From the NCBI RefSeq assembly GCF_017874355.1, contig NZ_JAGGLI010000005.1:1-64000 (forward strand): a stretch of 64,000 nucleotides of DNA, read 5' to 3'. Shown here one piece after another: positions 34,437 through 45,097 of the stretch. The position numbers and the translations under genes are program-made. The stretch is from Acetoanaerobium pronyense (lineage in GTDB: Bacteria > Bacillota > Clostridia > Peptostreptococcales > Filifactoraceae). Numbering within the stretch: the stretch's first letter is position 1; every line of letters starts with the position of its first letter. The notes below the pieces were generated by a model. That model saw only the letters and a list, made by a program, of their open reading frames with translations, made no database searches and was not told the DNA's origin.

Positions 34437-35963
34437 ATGTTGGAAAAAACCGAGAATAATAAGCGAAATGACGGATACCTACTTGAAATGATTGGAATTT
34501 CTAAGGAATTTCCTGGAGTAAAAGCACTTGATAACGTACAGCTAAGGCTTAGAAAAGGAACAGTTCATGCTCTTATGGGAGAAAATGGAGCTGGTAAATC
34601 CACTCTTATGAAATGCCTCTTTGGTATCTACAATGAAGATTCCGGTGAGATTTATATAGAAGGACAAAAGGTAAAATTTGACTCAGCAAAACAGGCACTT
34701 GACAATGGAGTTTCAATGGTTCATCAAGAGCTCAATCAGGTAAAACAAAGAAACATAATGGATAATATATGGCTTGGAAGATATCCTAAAAAAAATCTTT
34801 TTATAGATGAAGAGAAAATGTATAAGGATACTAAAAAAATCTTTGAGGACTTTGCCATAGACCTTGATCCAAGAATGAAGGTGGAGACACTCTCGGTTTC
34901 ACAGATGCAGATGGTAGAGATTGCTAAAGCAGTTTCCTACAATTCAAAAATCATAGTAATGGATGAGCCTACATCCTCTCTTACAGAAAAGGAAGTAGAT
35001 CATCTTTTTAGGATAATAAGGACTCTTAAAGAAACAGGAGTAGGAGTTATATATATATCCCATAAAATGGAAGAAATCCTTCAGATTTCTGATGATGTAA
35101 CGGTAATGAGAGATGGAAAGTGGATATCTACAAACTATGCAAGTGATCTTACAATAGACAAAATAATAAGCCTTATGGTAGGTAGAGACCTTACAAATAG
35201 ATTCCCAGATAAAGATAATCTTCCTGGAGAAACAATTCTTCATGTGAAAAACCTTACAGCAACCTATCAGCCATCCATAAAAGATGTGTCTTTTGAGCTT
35301 AGAGAAGGAGAAATACTTGGAATAGCAGGACTCGTAGGCTCCAAAAGAACCGATGTAGTTGAATCAATATTTGGGATAAGACATACAAATAGCGGAGATG
35401 TATTACTTCATGGGACCAAAGTATTAAATAAAGATTCCCATAGTGCAATCAGAAACGGATTTGCTCTTGTTACAGAAGAAAGAAGGTCCAATGGGATATT
35501 TGGTGTCCTTGATATAAATTTCAACTCTACAATTGCAAATATTGATGGTTATTCAAATAAATTTGGAATAATTAATGATGCTAAAAGAGCAACAGATACC
35601 AAGTGGGTGATAGATAGAATGAGAGTTAGAACCCCAAATCAGAAAACCAAAATCGAGTCTCTTTCAGGTGGGAATCAGCAGAAAGTTATACTTGGAAGAT
35701 GGTTACTTACAGAGCCTGAAATACTGATGCTAGATGAACCTACAAGAGGAATAGATGTAGGTGCAAAATTTGAAATCTATCAACTTATAATAGACCTTGC
35801 TAAAAGGGGAAAAGCCATAATAATGATTTCTTCTGAGATGCCAGAGCTTCTTGGTATTACAGATAGAATACTTGTTATGAGCAATGGAAAAGTTGCAGGA
35901 ATAGTAGATACAAAAACTACAACACAAGAAGAAATTCTAAAACTATCAGCAAAGTTCTTATAG
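34437..35963 (+). CDS. mglA: Galactose-type ABC transporter, duplicated ATP-binding protein
   Basis: About 508 residues with two fused nucleotide-binding domains, as in MglA/RbsA. Domain 1: Walker [10 protein letters not shown], signature [14 protein letters not shown], Walker [12 protein letters not shown]. Domain 2 (from about 265): a degenerate Walker A (GLVGSKRTD), signature [15 protein letters not shown], Walker [14 protein letters not shown]. The degenerate second Walker A is usual for the family. ATG 34437 follows GGGGTGAG; GTG 34428 is less likely. Confidence 0.95.
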   Translation: MLEKTENNKRNDGYLLEMIGISKEFPGVKALDNVQLRLRKGTVHALMGENGAGKSTLMKCLFGIYNEDSGEIYIEGQKVKFDSAKQALDNGVSMVHQELNQVKQRNIMDNIWLGRYPKKNLFIDEEKMYKDTKKIFEDFAIDLDPRMKVETLSVSQMQMVEIAKAVSYNSKIIVMDEPTSSLTEKEVDHLFRIIRTLKETGVGVIYISHKMEEILQISDDVTVMRDGKWISTNYASDLTIDKIISLMVGRDLTNRFPDKDNLPGETILHVKNLTATYQPSIKDVSFELREGEILGIAGLVGSKRTDVVESIFGIRHTNSGDVLLHGTKVLNKDSHSAIRNGFALVTEERRSNGIFGVLDINFNSTIANIDGYSNKFGIINDAKRATDTKWVIDRMRVRTPNQKTKIESLSGGNQQKVILGRWLLTEPEILMLDEPTRGIDVGAKFEIYQLIIDLAKRGKAIIMISSEMPELLGITDRILVMSNGKVAGIVDTKTTTQEEILKLSAKFL

Positions 35964-35979
35964 AAAGGAGCGTGACAAA

Positions 35980-38099
<2,120 letters not shown>

Positions 38100-38123
38100 G
38101 AAAAATTTAATAGCATCAGTTAA

Positions 38124-38168
38124 AAAAGTTCTAATATCTTGCCTTAGGGAATTTTATTAGGACTTTTC
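38124..38168 (+). terminator. Terminator after the LacI regulator gene
   Basis: AAGTTCTAAT (38126-38135) pairs with ATTAGGACTT (38156-38165) with one G-U pair, followed by TTTT-rich sequence; loop of 20 bases. Moderate strength. Confidence 0.6.
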
Positions 38169-38210
38169 TATTTGGTAGAATGAGTTTTATCTTTTAAAAA
38201 GGAGAATTTT

Positions 38211-40388
38211 ATGAGTAAAATATACCAAAACCCTTATTATAGCAGCAGTGAGAGAGCAAAAGATCTTTTAAAAATCATGACCATAGAGGAAAAGATTGGT
38301 CAGATGTGTCAAATGGATGGAAGGATAGATACAGAAAAATGGGTAATTGAAAGAGGCATAGGTTCTGTACTTCATGTTACAGGAGAAATGATAGGGGATA
38401 TTCAGAAAATGGCTGATAAAACCCGACTTAAAATTCCTGTACTTATAGGAATAGATGCTATACATGGGCATGCTTTTCATAGCGGAGCGACGGTTTTCAA
38501 TAGTCAACTTTCAATGGCATGTAGCTGGAACAAAAAAATGATTGAAAGAATGGCGAAAATTACAGCCATAGAGGTAGCTCTTACTGGAATACACTGGACA
38601 TTTTCTCCAGTCCTTTGCATCGCAAGGGATATGAGGTGGGGGAGAGTTGGAGAAACCTTTGGAGAAGATCCCTATCTAATATCAGAGCTTGGAGAAGCAA
38701 TGATAAAGGGATATCAGGGGGAGTCTCTTTTTCATGACTATAGCATACTAGCATGTGCAAAACATTTCGCAGGATATGGTGAAACCGTAGGAGGAAGAGA
38801 TTCTTCTGATGCAGAGGTATCAAGAAGAAAGTTAAGAGAAATATTTTTCAAGCCTTTCAAAAAAGCTGTAGAAACTGGAGTTTCTTCTATAATGGCAGGA
38901 TACAACTCAATCGATGGTACTCCCTGCTCCAGCAATTCATGGCTACTTAAGGACGTCCTTAATGAGTGGAATTTTGAAGGCTTTGTGGTGACGGATTGGA
39001 ATAATATAGGGAACCTACACCATATACAAAAAGTAGCTGAAAATATGAAGGAAGCATCAAGGCTTGGAATAGAGTCAGGAAATCACATGATGATGTCAAC
39101 TCCTGAATTTTATGAAGAGGCACTAAATTTAGCAAAAAAAGGTGAGGTCTCATTAGATATGATTGATGATGCTTGTTACAGAATTTTAAAGCTAAAATTC
39201 GAACTAGGTTTATTTGATGGTAGGAAAACCTTAGAATCAATAACTGAAAAAAGTCTTATAGGGTGTCCATCTCATGTAAAAGAGGCTTACAATCTAGTAG
39301 CAGAATCAATTGTAATGCTAAAAAACAGCTCCATATTACCTTTAAGAGATAATATCAAAAAAATCGCAGTAATTGGACCAAATGCTGATGATATACAGGC
39401 TCAGCTAGGAGACTGGTCATTTGGAACAAGAGAGCATCCTCATATACCAACATGGGACTATCATAGGGATTATGATGCTTCAAATGTCGTAACTGTTCTT
39501 GGCGGTTTAAGGGATAGGGGGAATAAAAAAGGAGTGGAGATTTCGTATCACAAAGGCTGTAGCTCAGAAAAAGAAGATGAGAGTGAAATTAAAAGGGCTA
39601 TAGAAATAGCTGAGGAGTCCGATATCATAATTGCAGTCGTTGGAGATACAAATATACAAAACGGAGAGATGAGAGACAGATCGGACATAAACCTCAGAGG
39701 TAGTCAAAACTCTTTATTAAAAGAGCTAAAAAACACAAAAAAACCTCTAATAACAGTGCTTATTTGTGGTAAGCCTCTTGATATAAACTGGATAGAGGAA
39801 AACTCAGATGGAGTTTTACTGGCTTTTAATCCAGGACAGGAAGGGGGAAATGCCATAGCAGATATTATCTTTGGTTATCAAAATCCAAGTGGAAAGCTCC
39901 CTATATCTTTTCCTAAAAGTGTTGGACAACAACCAGTATATTATAATGCTCTTCCAGGATGGCATTCAGATAGATATATTGAATTAGACTCAAGACCCCT
40001 TTATCCCTTTGGATATGGTCTTTCCTATTCCCGTTTTGGGTACTCGAATTTGAAAGTTTCAAAAGAAGTTCTAAATAAAAATGATATTTTAACAGTATCT
40101 GTAAGTGTTTTTAATTCATCATCCCAAAAAGGCATGGAGATAGTACAGCTTTATGTAAACGATATATACAGTACTGTGGTGACTCCATGTAAAGAATTAA
40201 AAGGGTTTAAAAAAATAGAGATGCCTCCTAATGAAATGAAAACAGTCACCTTCGAAATTCCTATATCATCACTTGGCTTTTACAATGAAATGGAAGAATA
40301 TTGTATTGAAAAAGGGGAATTTGAAGTAATGGTAGGGTCTTCATCAAAGGATGAAGATTTATTGAAAAAAACAATAAGAGTCAGTTAG
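38211..40388 (+). CDS. bglX: Glycoside hydrolase family 3 beta-glucosidase
   Basis: 725 residues, no signal peptide, so likely cytoplasmic. GH3 N-terminal barrel: IPVLIGIDAIHGHAF, TFSPVLCIARDMRWGRVGETFGEDP, CAKHFAGYG, and FVVTDWNN with the nucleophile Asp. GH3 C-terminal domain from about 350 (VMLKNSSILPL, DGVLLAFNPGQEGGNAIADI) and a fibronectin III-like domain at the end (YPFGYGLSYSRF, LKGFKKIEMPPNE). Releases beta-linked glucose or related sugars; exact glycoside not predictable. Adjacent to the sugar transporter. Confidence 0.93.
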   Translation: MSKIYQNPYYSSSERAKDLLKIMTIEEKIGQMCQMDGRIDTEKWVIERGIGSVLHVTGEMIGDIQKMADKTRLKIPVLIGIDAIHGHAFHSGATVFNSQLSMACSWNKKMIERMAKITAIEVALTGIHWTFSPVLCIARDMRWGRVGETFGEDPYLISELGEAMIKGYQGESLFHDYSILACAKHFAGYGETVGGRDSSDAEVSRRKLREIFFKPFKKAVETGVSSIMAGYNSIDGTPCSSNSWLLKDVLNEWNFEGFVVTDWNNIGNLHHIQKVAENMKEASRLGIESGNHMMMSTPEFYEEALNLAKKGEVSLDMIDDACYRILKLKFELGLFDGRKTLESITEKSLIGCPSHVKEAYNLVAESIVMLKNSSILPLRDNIKKIAVIGPNADDIQAQLGDWSFGTREHPHIPTWDYHRDYDASNVVTVLGGLRDRGNKKGVEISYHKGCSSEKEDESEIKRAIEIAEESDIIIAVVGDTNIQNGEMRDRSDINLRGSQNSLLKELKNTKKPLITVLICGKPLDINWIEENSDGVLLAFNPGQEGGNAIADIIFGYQNPSGKLPISFPKSVGQQPVYYNALPGWHSDRYIELDSRPLYPFGYGLSYSRFGYSNLKVSKEVLNKNDILTVSVSVFNSSSQKGMEIVQLYVNDIYSTVVTPCKELKGFKKIEMPPNEMKTVTFEIPISSLGFYNEMEEYCIEKGEFEVMVGSSSKDEDLLKKTIRVS

Positions 40389-40394
40389 GCTTTG

Positions 40395-40431
40395 AATATA
40401 TCTATTCTGTACTTTGGAATAGATATATTTT
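40395..40431 (+). terminator. Terminator of the GH3 gene
   Basis: Perfect 13-base stem AATATATCTATTC / GAATAGATATATT with a 9-base loop and a short T-run. Confidence 0.7.
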
Positions 40432-40459
40432 GCGTGCAAAGGTTTTTATATAGTATAAT
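40430..40459 (+). promoter_or_regulatory. Candidate promoter of the first HD-GYP gene
   Basis: TTGCGT (40430-40435), 18-base spacer, TATAAT (40454-40459). The -35 element is weak and begins within the preceding terminator's T-run. Confidence 0.5.
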
Positions 40460-40490
40460 AATTTAAAAAAAGATTTAACGGAGTGGTGGG

Positions 40491-41531
40491 ATGAGGGAAA
40501 ATTTAGTATCAATAGATAGAAAATTGATTGGAGAAAAAATAACAAAAAATATTTATAATTCTAAAGGGGTGCTAATAGTCACAAAAGATACTATACTTAC
40601 GGAACACATCTATAGAAAACTTAGAGAGTATAGGATTGGAAACATATATATTGAGATACCTAAACATAGAGAAAAAGAAAATGAAAAGATTTATAAAGAA
40701 ATAAAGGTTTCCTATAGGAAAGCAATTAAAGATATTAAAGAAATCATATCTCAAATTTCTATCAATGGAAAATTGGACTGCGAAAAAATAATAGAGATGA
40801 AGGATGCTATAAAGTTAAATTCAAAGCACCAAGGATATTTTATAGACTGTATTAATGAGCTAAAGCAAGTAGATGAATACACCTTCAATCATAGCATCAA
40901 TGTGGCTGTATATTCAATGCTTATAGCCTCATGGATGAATCTCCCTGAAGAGCATATAGAAAATATTATTATGGCAGGAATACTACATGATAGTGGAAAA
41001 TCGAGAATTGCAAAACAAATACTAAACAAAGAAGGGCCACTTAATGAACAGGAGTTTAAGGAAATAAAAAATCATCCAAGACTAGGGTATGATATATGTA
41101 AAAAAATTGAAGCCCTTGACAATAATGTGCTCCTTGGAATACTTCAGCATCATGAAAAATCTGACGGTTCTGGATATCCTTCTAAATTAAAAAATCAAGA
41201 AATTCATCTTTATGCAAAGATACTTGCAATAGCGGATGTTTACGATGCACTTACTTCGAAAAGAGCGTACAAAGATAAACTTACGCCATTTGATACCTTT
41301 AAAAAGATGGAAGAAATAGGCTATAGCCATTTTGATCCTGAGGTACTTCTGATATTTCTTAAACACATGTCTTACTACTATATAGGATTTAAGGTAAAAT
41401 TAAACACAGGAGAGCTTGGAGAGATTGCCTACATATCGTTAAAGGATGAATATAAACCTATAATAAAAACAGATGAAAAGATAATAGATATTTCAAAAAC
41501 AAGTACATATAAAGTTGTAGAACTTATATAA
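40491..41531 (+). CDS. HD-GYP domain protein, probable c-di-GMP phosphodiesterase
   Basis: 346 residues, soluble. N-terminal DUF3391-like segment (about 1-110; GEKITKNIYNSKGVLIVTKDT), HD-GYP domain (about 125-300) and a small C-terminal beta domain. Metal ligands: HSINVA, GILHDSGKSRI, HHEKSDGSGYPSKL (GYP motif) and ADVYDALTSKRAYK. All key residues are present, so active phosphodiesterase is likely. First of two tandem paralogues. Confidence 0.92.
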   Translation: MRENLVSIDRKLIGEKITKNIYNSKGVLIVTKDTILTEHIYRKLREYRIGNIYIEIPKHREKENEKIYKEIKVSYRKAIKDIKEIISQISINGKLDCEKIIEMKDAIKLNSKHQGYFIDCINELKQVDEYTFNHSINVAVYSMLIASWMNLPEEHIENIIMAGILHDSGKSRIAKQILNKEGPLNEQEFKEIKNHPRLGYDICKKIEALDNNVLLGILQHHEKSDGSGYPSKLKNQEIHLYAKILAIADVYDALTSKRAYKDKLTPFDTFKKMEEIGYSHFDPEVLLIFLKHMSYYYIGFKVKLNTGELGEIAYISLKDEYKPIIKTDEKIIDISKTSTYKVVELI

Positions 41532-41629
41532 GTAAATAATATTTATATAGATTAGAGTTGTTATAAACCTACCTATATATGATTAATTATAGAAAGTTAT
41601 ATAGTAAATTATAAAGTAAAGAGGTAAAA

Positions 41630-42703
41630 ATGAGAATTTGTAGCGTAGATAAATTAAAACCAGGAGTAAAGCTAGGAAAGCCTGTATATGACATAAAAGG
41701 AGTTTTTTTACTTGCTAAGGATATGCAGTTAACAGAAGTAATGATAAAAAGACTTGTAGCAAATAAAATATATTTTGTATATATAGAGGATGAGATATCA
41801 GAGGGGATATCCATAGAATCAATTATAGATGATCAAACAAAGGCCACTATAATAACTACGATGAAAAATATAATGGAAAATAAAATTGATTCAAAGGGCA
41901 ACTCTGGAATGATACCTAGAGAAGAATTTAATAAAATCAAAGAGATAGTGGATACTCTTATAGAGGAAATAAAATCTAAATCAGACATATCATATATGGC
42001 AGTGGAGCTGATGGGTACAGATATGAATACTTATTCCCATTCTGTAAATGTGGCTATACTTTCTATATTAAATGCTGTGGACTATGGATATTCTATGGAT
42101 ATGTGCGAAAAAATAGGTATAGGAGCAATTCTTCATGATATAGGAAAGACAAAAATAGATACATCGGTTCTTCAGAAACAAGAACCTTTCACAATGAAGG
42201 AGCTCGTGGAAATGCAAAGACATTCCGAGTATGGTTATGAGATGGTGAGAAGAGACCCCTCTATTAGCGCAATCTCTAAGGCAATAATACTTAATCATCA
42301 TGAAAAACTTGATGGAACAGGATACCCTAATAGAATTCAGGCTAGGTATATACCTGATTTTGTAAGAATAGTAACTATGGCTGATATGTTTGATGCAATG
42401 ACAACAGACAGGGTGTATAGAAAAAGACTTCCTGTTCATACTGCCCTTGAATTACTCATGACGGATTGTGTATCAAAGTTAGATTCAAATGTATATAAAA
42501 AATTTGTCAAAAATGTTGTTTTATATCCTCCAGGAACATTAGTAGAACTTAATGAGGGAACAAAAGGAATAGTAATAAAATATGACAAAAGCAATCCCAC
42601 AAGACCTCTCCTAAGAGTTTTTGAATCCGACAAATTTGAATATAAATCTAAAATAGATTTAATGAACCATCTTAATCTTTTGATAGAGAGAACTTTGGAT
42701 TAA
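41630..42703 (+). CDS. HD-GYP domain protein, tandem paralogue
   Basis: 357 residues with the same layout as its neighbour: N-terminal segment KLKPGVKLGKPVYDIKGVFL, HD-GYP domain with HSVNVA, AILHDIGKTKID, NHHEKLDGTGYPNRI and ADMFDAMTTDRVY, and a C-terminal beta domain. The two products are alike in length and order, suggesting an old duplication. The RelA/SpoT-domain gene starts 18 bases later and is probably in the same transcript. Confidence 0.92.
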   Translation: MRICSVDKLKPGVKLGKPVYDIKGVFLLAKDMQLTEVMIKRLVANKIYFVYIEDEISEGISIESIIDDQTKATIITTMKNIMENKIDSKGNSGMIPREEFNKIKEIVDTLIEEIKSKSDISYMAVELMGTDMNTYSHSVNVAILSILNAVDYGYSMDMCEKIGIGAILHDIGKTKIDTSVLQKQEPFTMKELVEMQRHSEYGYEMVRRDPSISAISKAIILNHHEKLDGTGYPNRIQARYIPDFVRIVTMADMFDAMTTDRVYRKRLPVHTALELLMTDCVSKLDSNVYKKFVKNVVLYPPGTLVELNEGTKGIVIKYDKSNPTRPLLRVFESDKFEYKSKIDLMNHLNLLIERTLD

Positions 42704-42721
42704 ACCAGAAATGAGGTAGTT

Positions 42722-44080
42722 ATGAAACTTGAAATTTTTGGATTTATCAAAGATACTATTGAGCTATTAGAAAAGAAAGAAGAAAAACTTCAGGAAAAAG
42801 TTTTTGATCTTAATAATTTTTTTGAAAGAGAGTTTTCTGACAAGGATTATTTTTTAAATGTAAATCATAGAATTAAATCTCCTATGAGCCTTAAAGAGAA
42901 GATATTAAGAAATAACTATTACTTGAAATACAATAATCCCCATACTTTTCTAATGAATCTTCCAGACTTAATAGGGGTAAGGCTAGAATGTAGATTTATA
43001 GAAGATGAAACTAAAATATATAAGGATATTGTAAGAATATTTGATAATAAGTCTGAAGGTGGGTATTATTATAACTCTGATGACCCAAGCATACTTCTCA
43101 AATTAGATGATATACAGCCACAGGTCCAAAAAAATGGCTTTGAAATATATAAGGTGGATGGAAAGGTGTTTTGCGAGGGGGACTTGTTTAAGTTTGAACT
43201 TCAAATAAAATCCCTTGTGAATATTTTTTGGGGTGAAGTAGAACATAAGATACTCTATAAAAATTATAATTATATGCTTATGGAAAATTTTTACAGAGAT
43301 ATAATGTCATCCATAAAAGGGAATATGACAATGATAGATAGACAGCTTATGATTCTTCATGACCACCTTAACGAAGTGAATTCAAATAAAGAATCAGGTA
43401 GGATAAAACAGTTTGAATCAATGCTTGCTAAAATTATATATGAAATTTATTCAGTGAAGATTAAGGAAAAACTTGGTTTTGTAGTAGACTTTAGAAATAC
43501 CTGTAATCTAATTATGAATTATATAACAAAAAAAGAAAGACCTAGCGAAAGAAGTGAGTACCTCCTCTTAATCACAAATATTCTTATACGATTTAATGAA
43601 ATTGCTGACGATTCCTTGAACTTTGACGAATATCTTTCCTTTGAAAGGGAAATTAAATTTGACAATGATTTTTGTAGCCGTATAGGAACTTCAATTTTGG
43701 ATGTAATAAACAGGGATTTTAGATGGAATATGCTTTTTAGAATAATATTCGATATAGAAAAAGGTAATAATGCTGAAGATTTTGAGGGCTTTGTTATTTT
43801 TTTAAGGGAAAGATTTCTAGTAAAACTAAAGCCTGAACTGGCCGCTTTGTCTATACTTGAAAATGAAGAAAGAAACCTTATAGAAGAAGGCTTAATGAGC
43901 TATATTGCCGATATATTTACTATGAATATAGATATAGATTTTATGAATAATGATAATATTGAAAGATTAAATGATATTATTCTTAATTTAGTTAGAAATT
44001 TAAAGAGCTACAAGCAGTGGGAAGATGAAAAGGAAATAATAAAAGAAAGACTTTTTATGTCTTATACAATGAACCCTTAG
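42722..44080 (+). CDS. Long RelA/SpoT synthetase-domain protein
   Basis: 452 residues. Residues about 45-205 resemble the (p)ppGpp synthetase domain: HRIKSPMSLKEKILR (the R.K.P.S basic motif), LPDLIGVRLECRF with the Mg-binding Asp, FELQIKSLVNIFWGEVEHKILYK with the expected Glu and E-x-x-H-K core. There is no HD hydrolase, TGS or ACT domain. About 250 further residues form a helical region I do not recognise. Small alarmone synthetases are about half this size. It sits between HD-GYP and FabK-like genes. Activity is likely but the tail's role is unknown. Confidence 0.75.
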   Translation: MKLEIFGFIKDTIELLEKKEEKLQEKVFDLNNFFEREFSDKDYFLNVNHRIKSPMSLKEKILRNNYYLKYNNPHTFLMNLPDLIGVRLECRFIEDETKIYKDIVRIFDNKSEGGYYYNSDDPSILLKLDDIQPQVQKNGFEIYKVDGKVFCEGDLFKFELQIKSLVNIFWGEVEHKILYKNYNYMLMENFYRDIMSSIKGNMTMIDRQLMILHDHLNEVNSNKESGRIKQFESMLAKIIYEIYSVKIKEKLGFVVDFRNTCNLIMNYITKKERPSERSEYLLLITNILIRFNEIADDSLNFDEYLSFEREIKFDNDFCSRIGTSILDVINRDFRWNMLFRIIFDIEKGNNAEDFEGFVIFLRERFLVKLKPELAALSILENEERNLIEEGLMSYIADIFTMNIDIDFMNNDNIERLNDIILNLVRNLKSYKQWEDEKEIIKERLFMSYTMNP

Positions 44081-44090
44081 GAGGACTATT

Positions 44091-45029
44091 ATGAAAACCA
44101 AGTTAACTGAACTACTGGATATTAAATACCCTATAATACAAGGTGCCATGGCATGGGTTTCTGATGCTGCTTTGGCAGCAGCAGTTTCAAATGCCGGAGG
44201 TGCAGGTACGATAGCTGCTGGGGGAAGAGATGTAGAGTGGGTAAGAAGTGAAATAAGAAAAGCTAAGTCACTTACAGATAAGCCCTTTGGAGTAAATGTT
44301 GTTTTAATGGCAGAAAACAAAGATGAAATAGTTGATGTAATATGTGAAGAGCATGTTGCGTACGTAACACTTGGAGCGGGGAATCCAGTTCCATATTTTG
44401 AAAAATTTAAAAGCGCTAAAATAAAAGTGATTCCAGTTGTTCCAAATCTGAAGCTTGCAAAAAGAGTGGAAGAAAAAGGGGCAGATGCCATAGTAATAGA
44501 GGGTATGGAAGCAGGGGGACATATAGGTAAGATATCAACACTAGCTTTAATGACACAGGTTATACCTGAAATTAATATACCTGTAGTTGTAGCTGGAGGA
44601 TTTGCTGATGGGAGAGGGCTTTTAGCTGCACTCTCAATGGGTGGAGCTGGCATTCAAATGGGAACTAGATTTTACGCTTCAAGGGAGTGTACATCTCATA
44701 TAAATGCTAAAGAGATGATAATAAAAGCTGGAGATACAGATAGTGTAGTTACTGGATATCTTCACAATCATGCAGTTAGAGGAATCAGAAATGAGATGAC
44801 TGACAAATATCTGGAGCTTGAAAGAGAGTGTGCAGACTATGGAAAGCTTCATGAGCTAGTGGTTGGAAGTAGTAGAAAAGCTCCTATAGATGGAGATATA
44901 AACTGGGGATTTGTACAGGCAGGACAGAGCCTTTCAGTAATAAAATCCATTGATAGCTGTAAAGACATAATAGAAAGTATAATAGAGGAGGCTAATGAGT
45001 CTTTAAATAATTTAAAAAATATTTTTTAA
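44091..45029 (+). CDS. fabK: FMN-dependent enoyl-ACP reductase II / nitronate monooxygenase family
   Basis: 312 residues, TIM-barrel FMN enzyme. PIIQGAMAWVSDAALAAAVSNAGG, PFGVNVVLM, IVIEGMEAGGHIGK with the catalytic His region, VVVAGGFADGRG and GGAGIQMGTRF are shared with FabK. The EAGGH.G motif and length favour FabK over nitronate monooxygenase. It is outside a fab cluster, so the symbol is tentative. Begins 10 bases after the RelA/SpoT-domain gene. Confidence 0.75.
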   Translation: MKTKLTELLDIKYPIIQGAMAWVSDAALAAAVSNAGGAGTIAAGGRDVEWVRSEIRKAKSLTDKPFGVNVVLMAENKDEIVDVICEEHVAYVTLGAGNPVPYFEKFKSAKIKVIPVVPNLKLAKRVEEKGADAIVIEGMEAGGHIGKISTLALMTQVIPEINIPVVVAGGFADGRGLLAALSMGGAGIQMGTRFYASRECTSHINAKEMIIKAGDTDSVVTGYLHNHAVRGIRNEMTDKYLELERECADYGKLHELVVGSSRKAPIDGDINWGFVQAGQSLSVIKSIDSCKDIIESIIEEANESLNNLKNIF

Positions 45030-45097
45030 ATTCTATGATCTAAGAGATTATAAACGTATCAGCATGACAAAATAAGGGCTAGGAAAAGGAGAGATTC

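Noticed and set aside
34437-35963. Degenerate second Walker A in MglA as a loss of function
   Set aside because: This is the normal state of the second nucleotide-binding domain in MglA/RbsA proteins.
40491-42703. Tandem HD-GYP genes as a frameshifted single gene
   Set aside because: Each has its own full N-terminal segment, HD-GYP domain and RBS; they are paralogues, not fragments.
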